A stretch of DNA of 64,000 nt, from contig NZ_PZZL01000005.1 of assembly GCF_003046185.1 (NCBI RefSeq), positions 1 through 64,000 of the forward strand, in the 5' to 3' direction. Below the pieces are notes generated by a model. It did no database searches. It was not told the origin of the DNA and saw only the letters and a list, made by a program, of their open reading frames with translations. The first letter of the stretch is position 1. The number at the start of each line of letters is the position of its first letter. The position numbers and the translations under genes are program-made. The DNA comes from Phreatobacter oligotrophus (lineage in GTDB: Bacteria; Pseudomonadota; Alphaproteobacteria; Rhizobiales; Phreatobacteraceae). Below, piece by piece: positions 1-7,780 of this stretch.

Positions 1-113
1 AGCTTGCCGGCCGTGCCGGCCTGACAAACGCCCGACCTCGCTCGGCGGTCGGTCTGTGGTGATCAGAAGATACACCACGTCCTGGGACATCACCCCACGC
101 TGCCGCGTCGAAA

Positions 114-350
114 GTGCAGTTCCTGTTCGGGCCCGAGGTACACGCCTTCGTCCGTCGCCTGATTGAGGCGGTCGTGAACCTAGAAGTCGGGCACAGCCTT
201 TACCAGACGGGCGACGCAGATCGCGGATGGCTCGATAAAATGCACGAGGCGCGAATGCTGATCAGCACCGCTTCTGGCGAACTAACGACCCTGTGTCGCC
301 CATATATGGCGCTTGCTCCTAGGCGACGCCCGACGCGCCGCACACGCTAG
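114..350 (+). CDS. small hypothetical protein, possibly the C-terminal remnant of a longer gene
   Basis: A 78-residue frame with a GTG start and no clear ribosome-binding site. The frame stays open upstream to a stop at about base 60, so the listed start is arbitrary. The core (LFGPEV near the N-terminus, then an amphipathic helix and a YM/RPY motif) resembles, from memory, the C-terminal part of membrane-anchored bacterial hypotheticals with an 'LFG-x-EV ... YL' pattern. The last dozen residues are Arg-rich and look like read-through past a natural end. It may therefore be a decayed or frameshifted tail at the edge of the element. No function can be assigned. Confidence 0.3.
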   Translation: MQFLFGPEVHAFVRRLIEAVVNLEVGHSLYQTGDADRGWLDKMHEARMLISTASGELTTLCRPYMALAPRRRPTRRTR

Positions 351-355
351 CTAGC

Positions 356-402
356 AAAAAGCACGAAACCCCGCGAGCCGTTCATCCGGGCGCCGCGGGG
401 TT
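356..402 (-). terminator. rho-independent terminator for the minus-strand gene above it
   Basis: A nine-base stem AACCCCGCG (367-375) pairs with CGCGGGGTT (394-402) around an 18-base loop. Read on the minus strand the stem is followed within six bases by five T residues (356-360). It lies about 60 bases past the stop of the hypothetical gene at 463-999. The large loop makes it less certain than a classic terminator. Confidence 0.5.
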
Positions 403-462
403 CTGAGGACGTGCTGGTGGCACGACCTTATGCAATCAGGACGCGATCCTTCCGTCAACCAT

Positions 463-999
463 CTACCGATGCTGCCCATCTTTAGGCGCGTCCTGTTCGA
501 ACTCCGCCTGGGTTCGGTCGAAGTACTCCCAAAGGGATGAATTCGGGCGAAGCGCGGGGTCTGGCGGCGGGCGCCGAAGGAGCTCCACCGAACCGGCCGT
601 CACGAGCAAAAGAGGATCAATTTCCTCAACCCCCCAATCGTTCGCGAAAACTGGGATTGGCCCGAACCCGATCCGCCAAGGCACCAACCACTCACCAACG
701 GGAAAGCGGCGCTCTCGCACAACCCGGGCGCCGTAGCGGTCCTCGACGGCGTTGGCGTGGAAACGGATAGCGGCATAGCGCCTAAGGTGGTCGCGCATGG
801 AAGTTTTTGAGCGACGGAAGACGCGGTCCTTTTTCCAGCACTCAAAGCAGGGTTCGAACGACAGCGTTCCCGGGATCCACCGCATCCCGATCCTCGCGTA
901 GGGCGGAAAGGGTCCGTCGTACCCGAACCAAGTTCGTTCCCACCCCGCTTCAACGAGGAGCGAGTCCGCCAGAGTGATTGTGGATTCGAACGTTTGCAT
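463..999 (-). CDS. hypothetical protein
   Basis: A 178-residue soluble protein with no family I recognise. It has no signal peptide or membrane segment. It holds a pair of cysteines (CFEC) near residue 50, many aromatic residues and a Pro-rich stretch near the C-terminus (LLRRPPPDP). It is the only gene in this part of the element that reads leftward. It is transcribed away from an A+T-rich divergent promoter region and ends at a hairpin terminator. Start choice is weak because no good ribosome-binding site precedes the ATG. Overlapping frames on both strands are less protein-like. Confidence 0.5.
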   Translation of the reverse strand: MQTFESTITLADSLLVEAGWERTWFGYDGPFPPYARIGMRWIPGTLSFEPCFECWKKDRVFRRSKTSMRDHLRRYAAIRFHANAVEDRYGARVVRERRFPVGEWLVPWRIGFGPIPVFANDWGVEEIDPLLLVTAGSVELLRRPPPDPALRPNSSLWEYFDRTQAEFEQDAPKDGQHR

Positions 1000-1078
1000 G
1001 CGCAGATTGAACGCGGCTAAAGCGCGCCGGGCAATCCGGGGGATCCCCGACTAAGCCATTGTGCAACATGAAAAAATT

Positions 1079-1140
1079 TCGCCTAGTATTCGTTATACAA
1101 ATTGAGCAAACGCCGGAAGAATTAGCGTATAACAAATTCG
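1079..1140. promoter_or_regulatory. A+T-rich divergent promoter/operator region with inverted repeat
   Basis: The spacer between the leftward hypothetical gene and the rightward helix-turn-helix gene is sharply A+T-rich compared with its surroundings. It holds an inverted repeat, GTTATAC (1092-1098) and GTATAAC (1127-1133), each followed by CAAATT. TATA-like hexamers occur on both strands. This is the expected layout for a regulated bidirectional promoter controlling the element's early genes. The regulator is inferred to be one of the small HTH proteins nearby. Confidence 0.4.
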
Positions 1141-1227
1141 ACAAATAGCGATTATTGGGGGTTTATTGAATATCCGCGCTCGATTTGGTACATTCAGGTG
1201 GCTTTAGAAAGGACAAGGGGCCTCCGA

Positions 1228-1422
1228 ATGCTACCCAACGCCACAAATCAATCCCCCGTCATGAGCCGCCGCGAGGCGGCCACGTACCTGCGGCTTTCCG
1301 AAATGACGGTGCACCGCCTCGCATCCGCGGGACACATCCAGCGGGTGAAGATCGGCCGGCGCGCTCTCTACCGTCGCGAAGATCTCGACCGGCTCATTGC
1401 ACAGGGGGCGCGACGCGCATGA
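1228..1422 (+). CDS. excisionase/AlpA-type helix-turn-helix DNA-binding protein
   Basis: A 64-residue MerR-like winged helix-turn-helix protein of the excisionase (AlpA/Xis) type: the core reads SRREAATYLRLSEMTVHRL followed by a small wing KIGRRALYRREDL. Such proteins bind DNA as excision cofactors or as transcriptional switches of integrated elements. The ATG at 1228 is chosen because AAGGGG lies seven bases upstream; an in-frame GTG at 1198 and an ATG at 1261 are alternatives. It is the first rightward gene after the A+T-rich promoter. Its stop overlaps the start of the next gene (ATGA), so the two are translationally coupled. Confidence 0.75.
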   Translation: MLPNATNQSPVMSRREAATYLRLSEMTVHRLASAGHIQRVKIGRRALYRREDLDRLIAQGARRA

Positions 1423-2258
1423 CGGACGAGCGCAAGTACCCGAATTCTGGAAAGCAGCCCCACCGCCTAGGCAGAGCCGCGTTTCATATCGCGGCCTTCG
1501 AATATGAGCGAAGCCTTCCGCCGCTTTCCTTCGCTACTCCGCCCTGGCCCGAAGGCGCCCAGCCCGCGACGGCCGAAGATGAGATGAAGGCGCGGCTGGC
1601 GGCTACCCAACGCAACATCGAAGCCGACCTGCGCGCATCTGCCGTGGAGGAGCTCCGCGACGCCGGAGCTCCGATACCTGTCAAGGGCCCCCGCCCTGCA
1701 TGGATCGAACCCGCAATTGAACCGAAGATCGAACTGTTTCGAGCTCAGTGGAGAGGCCTGGAGTCGCTCCCGAGCCACGCTGCCGCCCGCGACGTACCCG
1801 CCTACTGCATAGTGTACCTCTGCGCCCGATGGGAGCATGGTTCCAGCGACAAGGCGGCGGAGCATCTGAATGGGGACGCACCGAAGAACCGCAGGCCTGT
1901 ACCCAAAAGCGATGATGTCGAATATCGCGACTCGCGCCTGACCCGCCACCACATCGACCGTGCTGCAAAAAAGGCCAAAGCCGGCCTTATCGAACAGAGC
2001 ATTCGCGCGCGACGACTGTTTAAGACGGACCTTCTTCCCTGGATCGTTGCGAGCTGGACACGAAGATACAGGGTGATCGATAGGGTTTACGATGAAGCGA
2101 AGCGATCGCCGTACTTCCCCGGACTGACGGGCCTGCCACTGTTCGAAGCGATCTGCGCTCGCAAGCCGTTCTACAAGGTGTTCGACGCGATCGACCCCAC
2201 AGTCCCTGACCTTACGGGCCTGATAGTCGCGCGATTGCGGGCGGCGAAGGAGGCCTAG
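1419..2258 (+). CDS. hypothetical protein of the mobile element
   Basis: A 279-residue protein I do not recognise. It has no signal peptide or membrane helix. The middle (about residues 80-130) is acidic/aromatic, and a basic stretch rich in Lys and Arg (RAAKKAKAGL, SWTRRYRVIDRVYDEAKR) follows near residues 175-225. The frame extends further upstream, but the start at 1419 is preferred because it overlaps the stop of the small HTH gene by the ATGA arrangement typical of coupled genes. It is part of a rightward operon of HTH proteins leading to the replication gene, so a regulatory or replication-accessory role is possible but only inferred from context. Confidence 0.6.
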   Translation: MTDERKYPNSGKQPHRLGRAAFHIAAFEYERSLPPLSFATPPWPEGAQPATAEDEMKARLAATQRNIEADLRASAVEELRDAGAPIPVKGPRPAWIEPAIEPKIELFRAQWRGLESLPSHAAARDVPAYCIVYLCARWEHGSSDKAAEHLNGDAPKNRRPVPKSDDVEYRDSRLTRHHIDRAAKKAKAGLIEQSIRARRLFKTDLLPWIVASWTRRYRVIDRVYDEAKRSPYFPGLTGLPLFEAICARKPFYKVFDAIDPTVPDLTGLIVARLRAAKEA

Positions 2259-2309
2259 TTTCGCGCGGCGAACAGCAGCAGCGTTCCTCGACCCACAGAG
2301 GAGCGACCC

Positions 2310-2549
2310 TTGCCCACGACCAATCACCTTCGACCCGAGACCCTGACCATTGCCGAGGCTGCGAGCACCCTGGGGCGATCCCGCTCCTGGGTGCGCGACC
2401 AGATCACCCTGGGATGGCTGGAGCGTCTCGACGTGCCCGGCTCTCGGCAAATGCACGTCACAAAACGGAGCGTCCAGCGCATTGCGCCGTGGGCGCGCCA
2501 GAAGGCGGCGCCTCGGCCGCATCTGTACCTCATCGTCGACAACACCTGA
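2310..2549 (+). CDS. small helix-turn-helix DNA-binding protein
   Basis: A 79-residue protein whose N-terminal half is a MerR/excisionase-like helix-turn-helix (LTIAEAASTLGRSRSWVRDQI) followed by a short wing region and a basic tail. The start is a TTG, supported by a GAGGAG ribosome-binding site seven bases upstream. It lies between the 279-residue hypothetical and the primase-like gene in the same direction. A hairpin follows it. It is a second candidate regulator or excisionase of the element. Which of the small HTH proteins is the true Xis cannot be decided from sequence. Confidence 0.65.
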   Translation: MPTTNHLRPETLTIAEAASTLGRSRSWVRDQITLGWLERLDVPGSRQMHVTKRSVQRIAPWARQKAAPRPHLYLIVDNT

Positions 2550-2556
2550 AACTAAT

Positions 2557-2589
2557 CGGCCGCCGCACCGCTGTAACGGTGCGACGGCC
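2557..2589 (+). promoter_or_regulatory. strong hairpin in the leader of the replication gene
   Basis: The stem arms CGGCC-CGCACCG and CGGTGCG-CGGCC (one mismatched base per side) flank a six-base loop. The hairpin ends about 20 bases before the replication gene ATG. No T-run follows, so it is more likely a translational or attenuator-type element than a classic terminator. Confidence 0.4.
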
Positions 2590-2609
2590 AAGCAACGAGT
2601 AAAGGCACT

Positions 2610-5321
2610 ATGTCTATACCAAAAGACGCCGAACGCGTCCAGCTTGGCGACATACTGGCGACGCGACCTTCAGAGCACCCGCCGCAAGCCATACCAGCCG
2701 CCGGGCCTAGGAAGACTGACGTAGAAACGATCCGAGTGTTCTACGAAACGGTCTTCAAGCACTGCGGCCCGGGGGGACTACTGTGCCTGCGGTCGGTAGA
2801 GCACACGACCGAAAGGCCGGCGACCCGATGGGTGACCATCGGCGGCGGCGCTGCGGCGGCCGCAGCAGAGATGGCCGAGGCAACGGCCACCAAAGCCGAG
2901 CCCGCTGTGTTCTGCCCGCCGCTGTGCGTTTTTGGCAACCAGCGCAAGGAAGACGGGATGCCCTTCGCCGGTGAGAGCAACATCGCCGAGGCGCCTGTCC
3001 TATCAATCGAACTCGATGAGAATCCCGACACCGGACTGTGGCGCGTCATCGAGGTCATTGGCGTGCCTACCGTTCTTGTTCGCTCTGGCGGCGTCTGCAA
3101 GACAACTGGCCAGGACAAGCTGCACGCGCATTGGCGCCTGGCGCTGCCGGCGCGAGACCCCGATGCGATCGCCAAGCTGAAGACCGCCCGCGCCCTCGCC
3201 GCCGGACTCGCCAATGGCGACGCAACGAGCATCAGCCCGGTGCATCCGATCCGATGGCCCGGCAGCTTGCACCGCAAGGACCGTTTGCGCCCGCGGCTGG
3301 CGACGGCCGAATTTCTAGGCCCCGAAGCACGGGACATTGAACTGGACGGCGCGCTGGCAAAACTTCAGGCCGCGGCCGACAATGCGGGCTTGTCGGTGCA
3401 CGGCGCCCAGACGCTGCGAGCCCATAAGGCATCGCCGGCCGGCCAACCGCTGGACAGGCGCCACTTGCTGGTATTGGCAGAAGCGATCCCAAACCCCGAC
3501 AGGCCCGATTGGGAGCGCTGGAGCCGGATCGGAATGGCGTTCCACGCCGCGTCCGCCGGAAACGGAGACGGTCTGGACGCATTCATTCTGTGGAGTGAGA
3601 AAGCGGCGAGCGTGATCGATTACGACGCGATCGACGAGCGTTGGTCGCACTGGGACCGCTCTCCGGCCGAGTACATGACCGTCGACACGCTGGTCAGCGA
3701 GGCAGAGAAGCACGAGCCTGGCTTTCGTTCCCGATGGACGATCGAACGATGGTTCGACGAGAAAGCCGCAGCCGAGGCCGCCGATCGCTCGTTCTCGCGG
3801 TTGGCACAGGCCCCCCATCACTCTGACAATGACGAGCGCTGGCCTAAGCCGGATGACCTTTTCGGCTTTGGCGATGGCTTGGAGCGGCAGGAGCCGCCGA
3901 CAGGAGCATTGCCGAGCGTCCTCGAGGACTTCAGCCGGGACGCGGCCCGCCGAATGGGCGCAAGCGTGGCGCAGTTCACCGGCGGTACGCTGGCCGCACT
4001 GTCTGGCGCCGTCGGGACGAAGTTCAGGATCCAGCCGAAAGACCGCGACGCGTCCTGGGCCGAGTTCGGGGTGATCTGGGTTATGGACGTCCAGCCGCCG
4101 GGCGGCAAGAAAACGCCGGTGATCCGGGCCGTGACGCAGCCGCTGGAAAGCCTGGAGGCGGAATGGGTGGAACAAGACGCGCCCGTCTTCCGGGCCTGGC
4201 TGGCGCAGGAGAAGCGAAAGCCAAAGGCCGGCGAACCGATAATGCAGGAGCCCGTCAGGCGCCGGTGCGTTGCAAAGGATGTGACGCTCGAAGGCCTTCC
4301 CGACATCCTTCGCCAGAACCGATCCATCCTCTACTTCAATGACGAGCTCGCCGCGATCATCGGCGGGGCCGGGCAGTACAAGCAGGGCAAAGGCAACGAT
4401 CGGCAGAAGCTGCTTACGCTGTACGACTGCAACTCCGTGACCATCGACCGAAAGACGGCCGGAACGGTCCACGTCCCCGTCTGGGGCGCAGCCGTCTACG
4501 GGGGCATTCAGCCCGGCAAGCTCCGCGAGTTGATCGCTTCAGTCGAGGGCGATGGTTTCCTTCAACGCTTTCTGGTCATCCATGGCGACGGTACGCGCCG
4601 GAAAGGCGTGGACGACGAGCCCGGCCCCTCAAGAGAGCGATACCGGCAATTTATCCGGGAAGTCGCGGCCGTCCGCGAAGCAGTGTCAGAACCCGTCAAG
4701 CTTAGCGCCGCGGCCCGTGCCGTTTGGGGGCCGCACGAAGAGCGATGGGAAGCCCTGTTTGACATGCAAGGCGCCTCGGAGGCCTTCCAGGGCCACCTAA
4801 GCAAGATGGGCGGCATCGCCTATCGACTTCTCCTCCTCTGCCACGTGGCGAACGAGTGGGAGCCTACAGGCGGCCATCCAGAAACGCGGCTTGTGAGCGC
4901 CAAGACGGCGACGCAGGCGGCGCGCCTTGTCAGCTGGTTTCTGACGCAAAGCATCCGGTTCTATGAGGACTATGTCGGTGCGGGCGAAGCGGTCGAGGAC
5001 GCCAGATGGCTGGCCGACCATCTCCTGACAACGGGGAAGCAGCAGCTCACGCGCCGCGAGATCGGCAGAGTTCGGAACGCCATGGCGGGCAAGCCATGGC
5101 GGATGTGCGCAGCGATGCGCCAGCTCGAATGGGCGAACTGGGTGGATGTCGACCCGAAGGGCGGAAGCGATAAGCACGGGCCCGAGTGGTGGACCGTCAA
5201 TCCGCGCGTTCACGTCGCCTTCGCCGATCGAGCGAAAATCGTCGCTGCGCAGCGCGCAGACATTCAGGAACGCATTCGCACTGCCGGCGAAGCGCGTAGA
5301 CAAATTGTCCAGGCAGCGTGA
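2610..5321 (+). CDS. primase/helicase-type replication protein (RepB-like primase, PriCT-2 and DUF3987 domains)
   Basis: A 903-residue protein of the kind that starts replication of phages and integrated satellites. The N-terminal third resembles an archaeo-eukaryotic (RepB-type) primase domain, with an HAHWRL segment near residue 172 and a WPGSLHRKD segment near residue 212. About residues 285-375 look like a primase C-terminal (PriCT-2) domain (LAEAIPNP ... WSRIGMAFH). From about residue 420 the protein matches the DUF3987 family. A P-loop-like PPGGKKTP at about 496-503 is a degenerate Walker A; the YFNDELAAIIG segment near 575 may be the Walker B equivalent. AAAGG precedes the ATG. It dominates the element and argues for autonomous replication after excision. 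Confidence 0.8.
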   Translation: MSIPKDAERVQLGDILATRPSEHPPQAIPAAGPRKTDVETIRVFYETVFKHCGPGGLLCLRSVEHTTERPATRWVTIGGGAAAAAAEMAEATATKAEPAVFCPPLCVFGNQRKEDGMPFAGESNIAEAPVLSIELDENPDTGLWRVIEVIGVPTVLVRSGGVCKTTGQDKLHAHWRLALPARDPDAIAKLKTARALAAGLANGDATSISPVHPIRWPGSLHRKDRLRPRLATAEFLGPEARDIELDGALAKLQAAADNAGLSVHGAQTLRAHKASPAGQPLDRRHLLVLAEAIPNPDRPDWERWSRIGMAFHAASAGNGDGLDAFILWSEKAASVIDYDAIDERWSHWDRSPAEYMTVDTLVSEAEKHEPGFRSRWTIERWFDEKAAAEAADRSFSRLAQAPHHSDNDERWPKPDDLFGFGDGLERQEPPTGALPSVLEDFSRDAARRMGASVAQFTGGTLAALSGAVGTKFRIQPKDRDASWAEFGVIWVMDVQPPGGKKTPVIRAVTQPLESLEAEWVEQDAPVFRAWLAQEKRKPKAGEPIMQEPVRRRCVAKDVTLEGLPDILRQNRSILYFNDELAAIIGGAGQYKQGKGNDRQKLLTLYDCNSVTIDRKTAGTVHVPVWGAAVYGGIQPGKLRELIASVEGDGFLQRFLVIHGDGTRRKGVDDEPGPSRERYRQFIREVAAVREAVSEPVKLSAAARAVWGPHEERWEALFDMQGASEAFQGHLSKMGGIAYRLLLLCHVANEWEPTGGHPETRLVSAKTATQAARLVSWFLTQSIRFYEDYVGAGEAVEDARWLADHLLTTGKQQLTRREIGRVRNAMAGKPWRMCAAMRQLEWANWVDVDPKGGSDKHGPEWWTVNPRVHVAFADRAKIVAAQRADIQERIRTAGEARRQIVQAA

Positions 5322-5506
5322 GGCGTCGGAAATGTCACTTGCGCGGGTGAAGTCTAAATTCATTCATAGCCCCATTCCTCCTTTTTCTCTCTTGCGCGCG
5401 CGTAAGCGACATTTCCGACACCTGCCCCCCAGGCAAGTTTTCGGAGCGCTGCCGGACAAATTGTCCAAGCGAGCGGGCGGCGAGCGGGCGAACAACTTGT
5501 CTAAGC
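5299..5506 (+). repeat. three copies of a near-palindromic GACAAnTTGTC motif
   Basis: GACAAATTGTCC occurs at 5299 (inside the end of the replication gene) and at 5455, where it continues as AAGC. A diverged copy GAACAACTTGTCTAAGC lies at 5490-5506. Each is an almost perfect palindrome. Repetition around the gap between the replication gene and the HGG gene suggests operators or replication-initiator sites. No binding protein is identified. Confidence 0.45.
5325..5419. repeat. 21-bp inverted repeat downstream of the replication gene
   Basis: The left arm at 5325-5345 (starts GTCGGAAATGTC) and the right arm at 5399-5419 (ends GACATTTCCGAC) are reverse complements over 21 bases with two mismatches. 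The 53-base centre is A+T-rich and has a pyrimidine tract (CCTCCTTTTTCTCTCTT). No T-run follows the outer arm, so this is not a simple terminator. It may be a replication origin, a recombination site or a large RNA hairpin. Confidence 0.55.
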
Positions 5507-5564
5507 CGGAGGCGCGACGGGACGCCCGTCGATACTTCACGGGTTCAACGCCGAGGAACGCCCC

Positions 5565-6488
5565 GTGACGAACACGCCCCGGCAAGGCTGGTCACAGTCG
5601 GCGCGATGGCGCCGGATCGCCAGCGAACACTGCAAGCGGATGAACGCCGACCCGAACCGGCCCCGCTGTGGCGCCAAACGGCGCAGCACTGGCGAGCCGT
5701 GCCGGAACGTCGCGATGGCGAATGGCCGTTGCTACATCCACGGGGGCCGCACGCCTAAGGGCGACGACTGGCACAAGCCGCGGTGGCCGGATCGGGAGCG
5801 ACCTGACGCGAACGAGAAACTAAGCGAAAAGCTGCGCAGCCTCGAAAAGCGCGCCAACCGCCGCAGGCGAAAGCTCAAGACCATGACCGCCGAAGAGCGT
5901 GCGGCCCATGACGCCTGGCAGGCGACGCACACGCCAGGACCGGCCGCCGCGCGGCGCCGCAGGCGGGCCCAGAAGCTTCAAAACCAGGAAGCTGCCTGGA
6001 TCATCGCGGGCGCCTCTCCTCCGCCATCGCCGCGGCCTGCGCCGCCGATCACTGCCATGCCGCCAAAGGAAACTCCGATGAGCAAAAAGATCCTTCCTCC
6101 TGACGTATCGCCGACGATGGTGGAGGCTGACCTAGCCGTCCGCGTACGCACAGAAGGCCTTCCCGCTGCCTATAAGGCTGCACTGGAAGTCTGCCAGGAT
6201 AAGAAGGCCGCCCCCGCCGCGCGAGCGACTGCGGCCGGCTGGATCTTCCGCGTCGCCGGGTTCGACGCGAAAAAGAACGATGACCGGGGGCGCCAGCTTT
6301 ACGAGATGTCGGCGGACGAACTCGCGGCCGAAGCGCAGCGGGCCCAGGGTGAGCTAGACCGCCTCGAGGCACTTCGCGCTCGCGGGCGGCGCTTTGAAGA
6401 CGACGCCAGCGATGACGAAGAGTCGGACTGCTCGGACCGGGACCAGATCGAACAGGACGACGGCCCGGAGGCGAACGCTTTCGATTGA
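5565..6488 (+). CDS. HGG-motif (HGGxTP/HGGxSTG-like) phage protein
   Basis: A 307-residue basic protein. Residues about 25-65 hold a cysteine/histidine cluster (CGAKRRSTGEPC then CYIHGGRTPKG). I know this signature from small phage and mobile-element proteins annotated as HGGxSTG-domain proteins, often near terminase genes; the function is unknown but the spaced Cys/His residues suggest metal binding. Residues 80-150 are very Arg/Lys/Pro-rich. The C-terminal part (from about 172) looks like a separate helical domain with an acidic tail (DDASDDEESD). The GTG start is supported by GAGGA upstream. An internal ATG at 6078 has its own AAAGGAAA site and could give a 136-residue second product. Confidence 0.65.
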   Translation: MTNTPRQGWSQSARWRRIASEHCKRMNADPNRPRCGAKRRSTGEPCRNVAMANGRCYIHGGRTPKGDDWHKPRWPDRERPDANEKLSEKLRSLEKRANRRRRKLKTMTAEERAAHDAWQATHTPGPAAARRRRRAQKLQNQEAAWIIAGASPPPSPRPAPPITAMPPKETPMSKKILPPDVSPTMVEADLAVRVRTEGLPAAYKAALEVCQDKKAAPAARATAAGWIFRVAGFDAKKNDDRGRQLYEMSADELAAEAQRAQGELDRLEALRARGRRFEDDASDDEESDCSDRDQIEQDDGPEANAFD

Positions 6489-6896
6489 GCCGCCCCCGAA
6501 CCGACCCCTGGCACCCCTAAAGACTTCGCCGTCTAGCGGGTCCGAAATCTGGGGCGTTTCGCCGCCAGTAGCAGAGCCGGAGGGGCGACGGAAAAACGGG
6601 CTCTGCCAGTTTCAAAGAGCCAGCAGTTAGGCGAAAAATCGCAGAGTTTGCTCGCCTAAGGTGGTGCGTTGCTAAATTTTGTTTTTCCGCACTTCCCCAA
6701 GATGACAACGATACATGACGGTTTTATTTGATAACCGCAACATTTATTCTTCGCTTCCAAAAGCATTGCATAGTGTTGATTGCGCCGATCGACAGCACAA
6801 TACAAATTCAACAAGGTTTTTCTATTGCAATGTTTGAGCGCCCTGGTCCACCGTTGGTCCATTCCGCTGGATGAAGCGGCACAACGGAGGACCAAG
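6489..6896. other. intergenic region, A+T-rich, with a short inverted repeat
   Basis: About 400 bases without a convincing gene. The first part holds an inverted repeat GCAGAGCC (6571-6578) / GGCTCTGC (6599-6606). From about 6670 the sequence becomes clearly A+T-rich, with T-runs and A-runs, and looks like the promoter region of the small gene that follows. TGGTCCA is repeated at about 6844 and 6855. Short frames on either strand here have atypical composition and no ribosome-binding site. Confidence 0.4.
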
Positions 6897-7181
6897 ATGC
6901 CTAGAAACGAAATGTGGAACTGGGAACATCTCGATAATTGCCGCCGCGCCACCTTAGGCTTCTGCGGTTGCGGCGACTGGATATACCCGGCGCTTGATAT
7001 CTTTGCCGCCCGGGCGCAACAGGGTGCGAAGATCGAAGTAAAGCGATCTTACATAATCTCACAGGCACCCAACGTGCCGCCCCGCGAGTCGATCTGCTTC
7101 AAGATGATTGGAGATGCCGGCGTTGTCACTGAAACACTGATCGAAGTCGCCGGCTTAATGAAAGAACACTCTGTTCTTTGA
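6897..7181 (+). CDS. small hypothetical protein
   Basis: A 94-residue protein of unknown family. The start at 6897 is chosen because a good GGAGG site lies about eight bases upstream; the frame runs on upstream into A+T-rich DNA that does not look coding. It has a cysteine cluster near the N-terminus (CRRATLGFCGCGDWIYP) and ends with a short hydrophilic helix. Base composition is lower in G+C than neighbouring genes, which fits recent acquisition. It stands alone between an A+T-rich promoter region and a strong bidirectional terminator, so it is probably transcribed as a single gene. Confidence 0.6.
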   Translation: MPRNEMWNWEHLDNCRRATLGFCGCGDWIYPALDIFAARAQQGAKIEVKRSYIISQAPNVPPRESICFKMIGDAGVVTETLIEVAGLMKEHSVL

Positions 7182-7192
7182 TGTTGGGCTGC

Positions 7193-7220
7193 AAAAAAGG
7201 GCGCCTGTGGCGCCCTTTTT
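7193..7220. terminator. bidirectional rho-independent terminator
   Basis: A perfect seven-base stem GGGCGCC (7199-7205) / GGCGCCC (7209-7215) with a TGT loop is flanked by six A residues on the left and five T residues on the right. It sits between two convergent genes, the small hypothetical and the serine recombinase, and can end transcription from both sides. Confidence 0.85.
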
Positions 7221-7780
7221 CATTTCCCCTCTAGGGCGCGATATACGCTGGCCCTGCCGATCCCTAGGGCCTTTGCAGCGGCGGATACAGTCAATCCCTC
7301 ACCCTTCACCAAGCGCACGGCATCGTCGGCCTTAAGAGCCGCGGAAGGCTTGCGGCCCTTGTATTTGCCTTCCGCCTTTGCCTTGGCGATCCCTTCCCGT
7401 TGACGCTCTAGCATCAGGTCTCGCTCGAACGCCGCGACGGCGCCGAGAACCGTCACCATGAGCCGGCCGGTTGGCGTCGTCGTGTCCAGATCCATCGACA
7501 GGATCCGCACTTGAACGCCCTTTGCCTGCAGCGTGTCCAGGATCGCTAAAAGGTCCTTCGTCGAACGCGCCAGGCGATCCGGCTTGGTGACGACGAAAAC
7601 GTCACCCTCACGGGCCCATTCGATCGCCCTCGCCAGTTCCGGCCGCTTAGCGTCGACGGATGACAGTTGTTCGGAGAAGACCTTTGTGCACCCGGCGCGC
7701 TCCAGGTCTCTCCGCTGCGCCTCCAGCCCCGCTACCTGTTCGATGGTCGACGTCCGGGCGTAACCGATCACAGCGGACAT
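7220..7780 (-). CDS. serine recombinase (resolvase/invertase family)
   Basis: A 186-residue small serine recombinase. The N-terminal catalytic domain shows GYARTST with the likely nucleophile Ser11, then the conserved VTKPDRLARST segment, GVQVRIL and a long helix (FERDLMLERQREGIAKAKAEG). A C-terminal helix-turn-helix (LTVSAAAKALGIGRASVYRAL) binds the recombination site. It would resolve, invert or integrate DNA by double-strand cleavage. The start is taken at the internal ATG at 7780, which has a strong GGAGGAAA site; a longer frame exists. It is convergent with the gene to its left. The palindrome-rich spacer upstream of it is a candidate crossover or operator region. Confidence 0.9.
   Translation of the reverse strand: MSAVIGYARTSTIEQVAGLEAQRRDLERAGCTKVFSEQLSSVDAKRPELARAIEWAREGDVFVVTKPDRLARSTKDLLAILDTLQAKGVQVRILSMDLDTTTPTGRLMVTVLGAVAAFERDLMLERQREGIAKAKAEGKYKGRKPSAALKADDAVRLVKGEGLTVSAAAKALGIGRASVYRALEGK

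Noticed and set aside
1-110. Left attachment site of the element within the window
   Set aside because: No copy of the tRNA-Glu 3' sequence is found near the left edge, so the element continues beyond the window.
1467-2591. A 374-codon minus-strand frame across the hypothetical and HTH genes of the element
   Set aside because: It would run through three genes whose starts and ribosome-binding sites read rightward, and its product is Arg/Gly-rich without motif.
6656-6952. A 98-codon minus-strand frame in the A+T-rich spacer
   Set aside because: No ribosome-binding site, overlaps the start of the better supported plus-strand gene, and composition is that of a promoter region.
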